DNA of 64,000 bases from Litchfieldella anticariensis FP35 = DSM 16096 (GTDB lineage Bacteria > Pseudomonadota > Gammaproteobacteria > Pseudomonadales > Halomonadaceae). The DNA lies in assembly GCF_000409775.1 (NCBI RefSeq), contig NZ_KE332392.1, positions 288,459 to 352,458 of the forward strand. The letters run 5' to 3'. This document shows, piece by piece, positions 63,123-64,000 of the stretch. Under the pieces are notes generated by a model. The model saw only the letters and a list, made by a program, of their open reading frames with translations. It had not been told where the DNA came from and did no database searches. Position 1 is the first letter of the stretch. The number at the start of each line of letters is the position of its first letter. The translations under genes and the position numbers were made by a program.

Positions 63123-64000
63123 ATGCCCAAACTGACCCCTGAATTCTGGATGGCCAGGGCGTTGACCTTGGCGCGCCGTGGTCTCTATACCACCGACCCC
63201 AATCCAAGGGTCGGTTGTGTTCTGGTCAAGAACCGTCGCTTGGTAGGCGAGGGTTTTCACGCTCGGGCTGGCGAACCGCATGCTGAGATCCATGCCTTGA
63301 ATGACGCCGGTAGCGCCGCCAAAGGAGCGACAGCCTACGTGACCCTGGAACCCTGTTCTCACCAGGGACGTACCGGGCCCTGTTCTCAAGCACTGATCGA
63401 TGCCGGTGTGAAGCGAGTGGTGGCGGCCATGCAGGATCCCAATCCTCTAGTGGGTGGGCGTGGCTTCGCCATGTTGCGCAAGGCTGGTGTCGAAGTGGAA
63501 TGTGGCTTGTTGGAAGACGAAGCACGAGCACTCAATCCTGGATTCATCTCCCGAATGAGTCGTTCGCGACCTTTTGTAAGGTTGAAGATGGCCACCAGCC
63601 TGGATGGTCGTACCGCCATGCGTTCGGGAGAATCGCAATGGATCACTGGGTCGGCGGCGCGTACTGAGGTGCAACGTTTGCGAGCACGTTCAAGTGCCGT
63701 GATCAGTGGTATCGAGTCGATCATTTTTGATAATTCGCGACTGACCGTGCGTGCCGATCAGTTGCAGTTGGAGGATGCCGAGGACATCGCCCGCCGCCAG
63801 CCTTTGAGAGTGGTGGTCGACACACAGCTGCGACTACCATTGGCGGCTGCCTGTCTGCGAGAGCCAGGACGTACCCTGGTGGCGACCTGTAGCCGCGACG
63901 GCGAACGCCGCAAACGCTTGGAGGCGGCAGGGGCCGAGATATTGGTCCTCCCCTCCGGGCATGATGGCCGGGTCGACCTCGAGGCACTACTGGCTCATCT
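63123..64000 (+). CDS. ribD: Riboflavin biosynthesis protein RibD (3' end missing)
   Basis: The first 292 codons are present. The N-terminal deaminase domain has its zinc ligands in GEPHAEIHAL (His53, Glu55) and TLEPCSHQGRTGPC (Cys78, Cys87). The reductase domain starts near residue 150 with RPFVRLKMATSLDGR and continues to the window edge. RibD deaminates and then reduces the pyrimidine intermediate of riboflavin synthesis. It is probably cotranscribed with nrdR. Confidence 0.96.
   Translation, partial: MPKLTPEFWMARALTLARRGLYTTDPNPRVGCVLVKNRRLVGEGFHARAGEPHAEIHALNDAGSAAKGATAYVTLEPCSHQGRTGPCSQALIDAGVKRVVAAMQDPNPLVGGRGFAMLRKAGVEVECGLLEDEARALNPGFISRMSRSRPFVRLKMATSLDGRTAMRSGESQWITGSAARTEVQRLRARSSAVISGIESIIFDNSRLTVRADQLQLEDAEDIARRQPLRVVVDTQLRLPLAAACLREPGRTLVATCSRDGERRKRLEAAGAEILVLPSGHDGRVDLEALLAH

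Overview
The window looks like chromosomal DNA of a moderately GC-rich gammaproteobacterium, most likely a member of the Halomonadaceae (Halomonas-like). This is inferred from the ftsB-ispD-ispF-truD-surE-pcm-popT-nlpD-rpoS order, a full Entner-Doudoroff glucose locus under HexR, an osmolyte-type glucosylglycerate gene set and a TRAP transporter. No rRNA, tRNA or CRISPR array was found. Both ends of the window cut through genes: a flavoprotein on the left and ribD on the right.
Layout. 1-11355 (minus strand): part of an aryl-polyene-type pigment cluster. It reads from a ketosynthase-like protein through acyltransferase, two acyl carrier proteins, a small membrane protein, a fused acyl-activating enzyme/dehydratase, glycosyltransferase, LpxL-like acyltransferase, aromatic amino acid ammonia-lyase, thioesterase, LolA-like carrier and MMPL exporter to a FAD oxidoreductase. 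Nearly all genes overlap by a few bases, so this is one operon, with a good sigma70-type promoter at its head. 11735-26930: glucose metabolism. hexR is divergent from zwf-pgl-eda. On the other side lie edd-glk-mutarotase-aldo/keto reductase and pgi-fructokinase (minus), with gap divergent from edd. An IS3-family element sits downstream of eda, exactly inside a perfect hairpin that ends in a T run, and a small ferritin-like gene follows it.
27214-30136: a possible small protein, a PAS-PAS-GGDEF diguanylate cyclase and a FemAB-like acyltransferase whose start codon lies in a predicted hairpin. 30223-37608: the conserved block of cell division (ftsB), isoprenoid (ispD, ispF), tRNA modification (truD), stress survival (surE, pcm), undecaprenyl-phosphate recycling (DUF368/PopT), amidase activation (nlpD) and the stationary-phase sigma factor (rpoS). 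37992-44102: alanine racemase, a lipid A-type acyltransferase, a DUF1328 peptide, ettA, two small proteins, a 7-bp tandem repeat and an EamA exporter. 44093-51073: tesA divergent from the YbbA/YbbP ABC system, a secreted protein of unknown function, and glyA.
51142-55753: a FadR-type GntR regulator with a palindromic operator candidate, a three-gene TRAP transporter, and a convergent gluconokinase gene. 56047-62480: glucosyl-3-phosphoglycerate phosphatase and synthase, two metallo-beta-lactamase-fold enzymes (a beta-CASP nuclease-like protein and a persulfide dioxygenase-like protein), and a GH13 phosphorylase-like enzyme that probably degrades glucosylglycerate. 62638-64000: nrdR and the start of ribD.
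The loci fit a salt-tolerant, sugar-using, surface-living bacterium. Glucose is taken down the Entner-Doudoroff path, some carbon may be stored as glucosylglycerate when salt is high, and an outer-membrane aryl polyene protects the cell. The assignments of substrates (lyase, TRAP transporter, GH13 enzyme) are inferred from families and neighbours, not shown by sequence alone.
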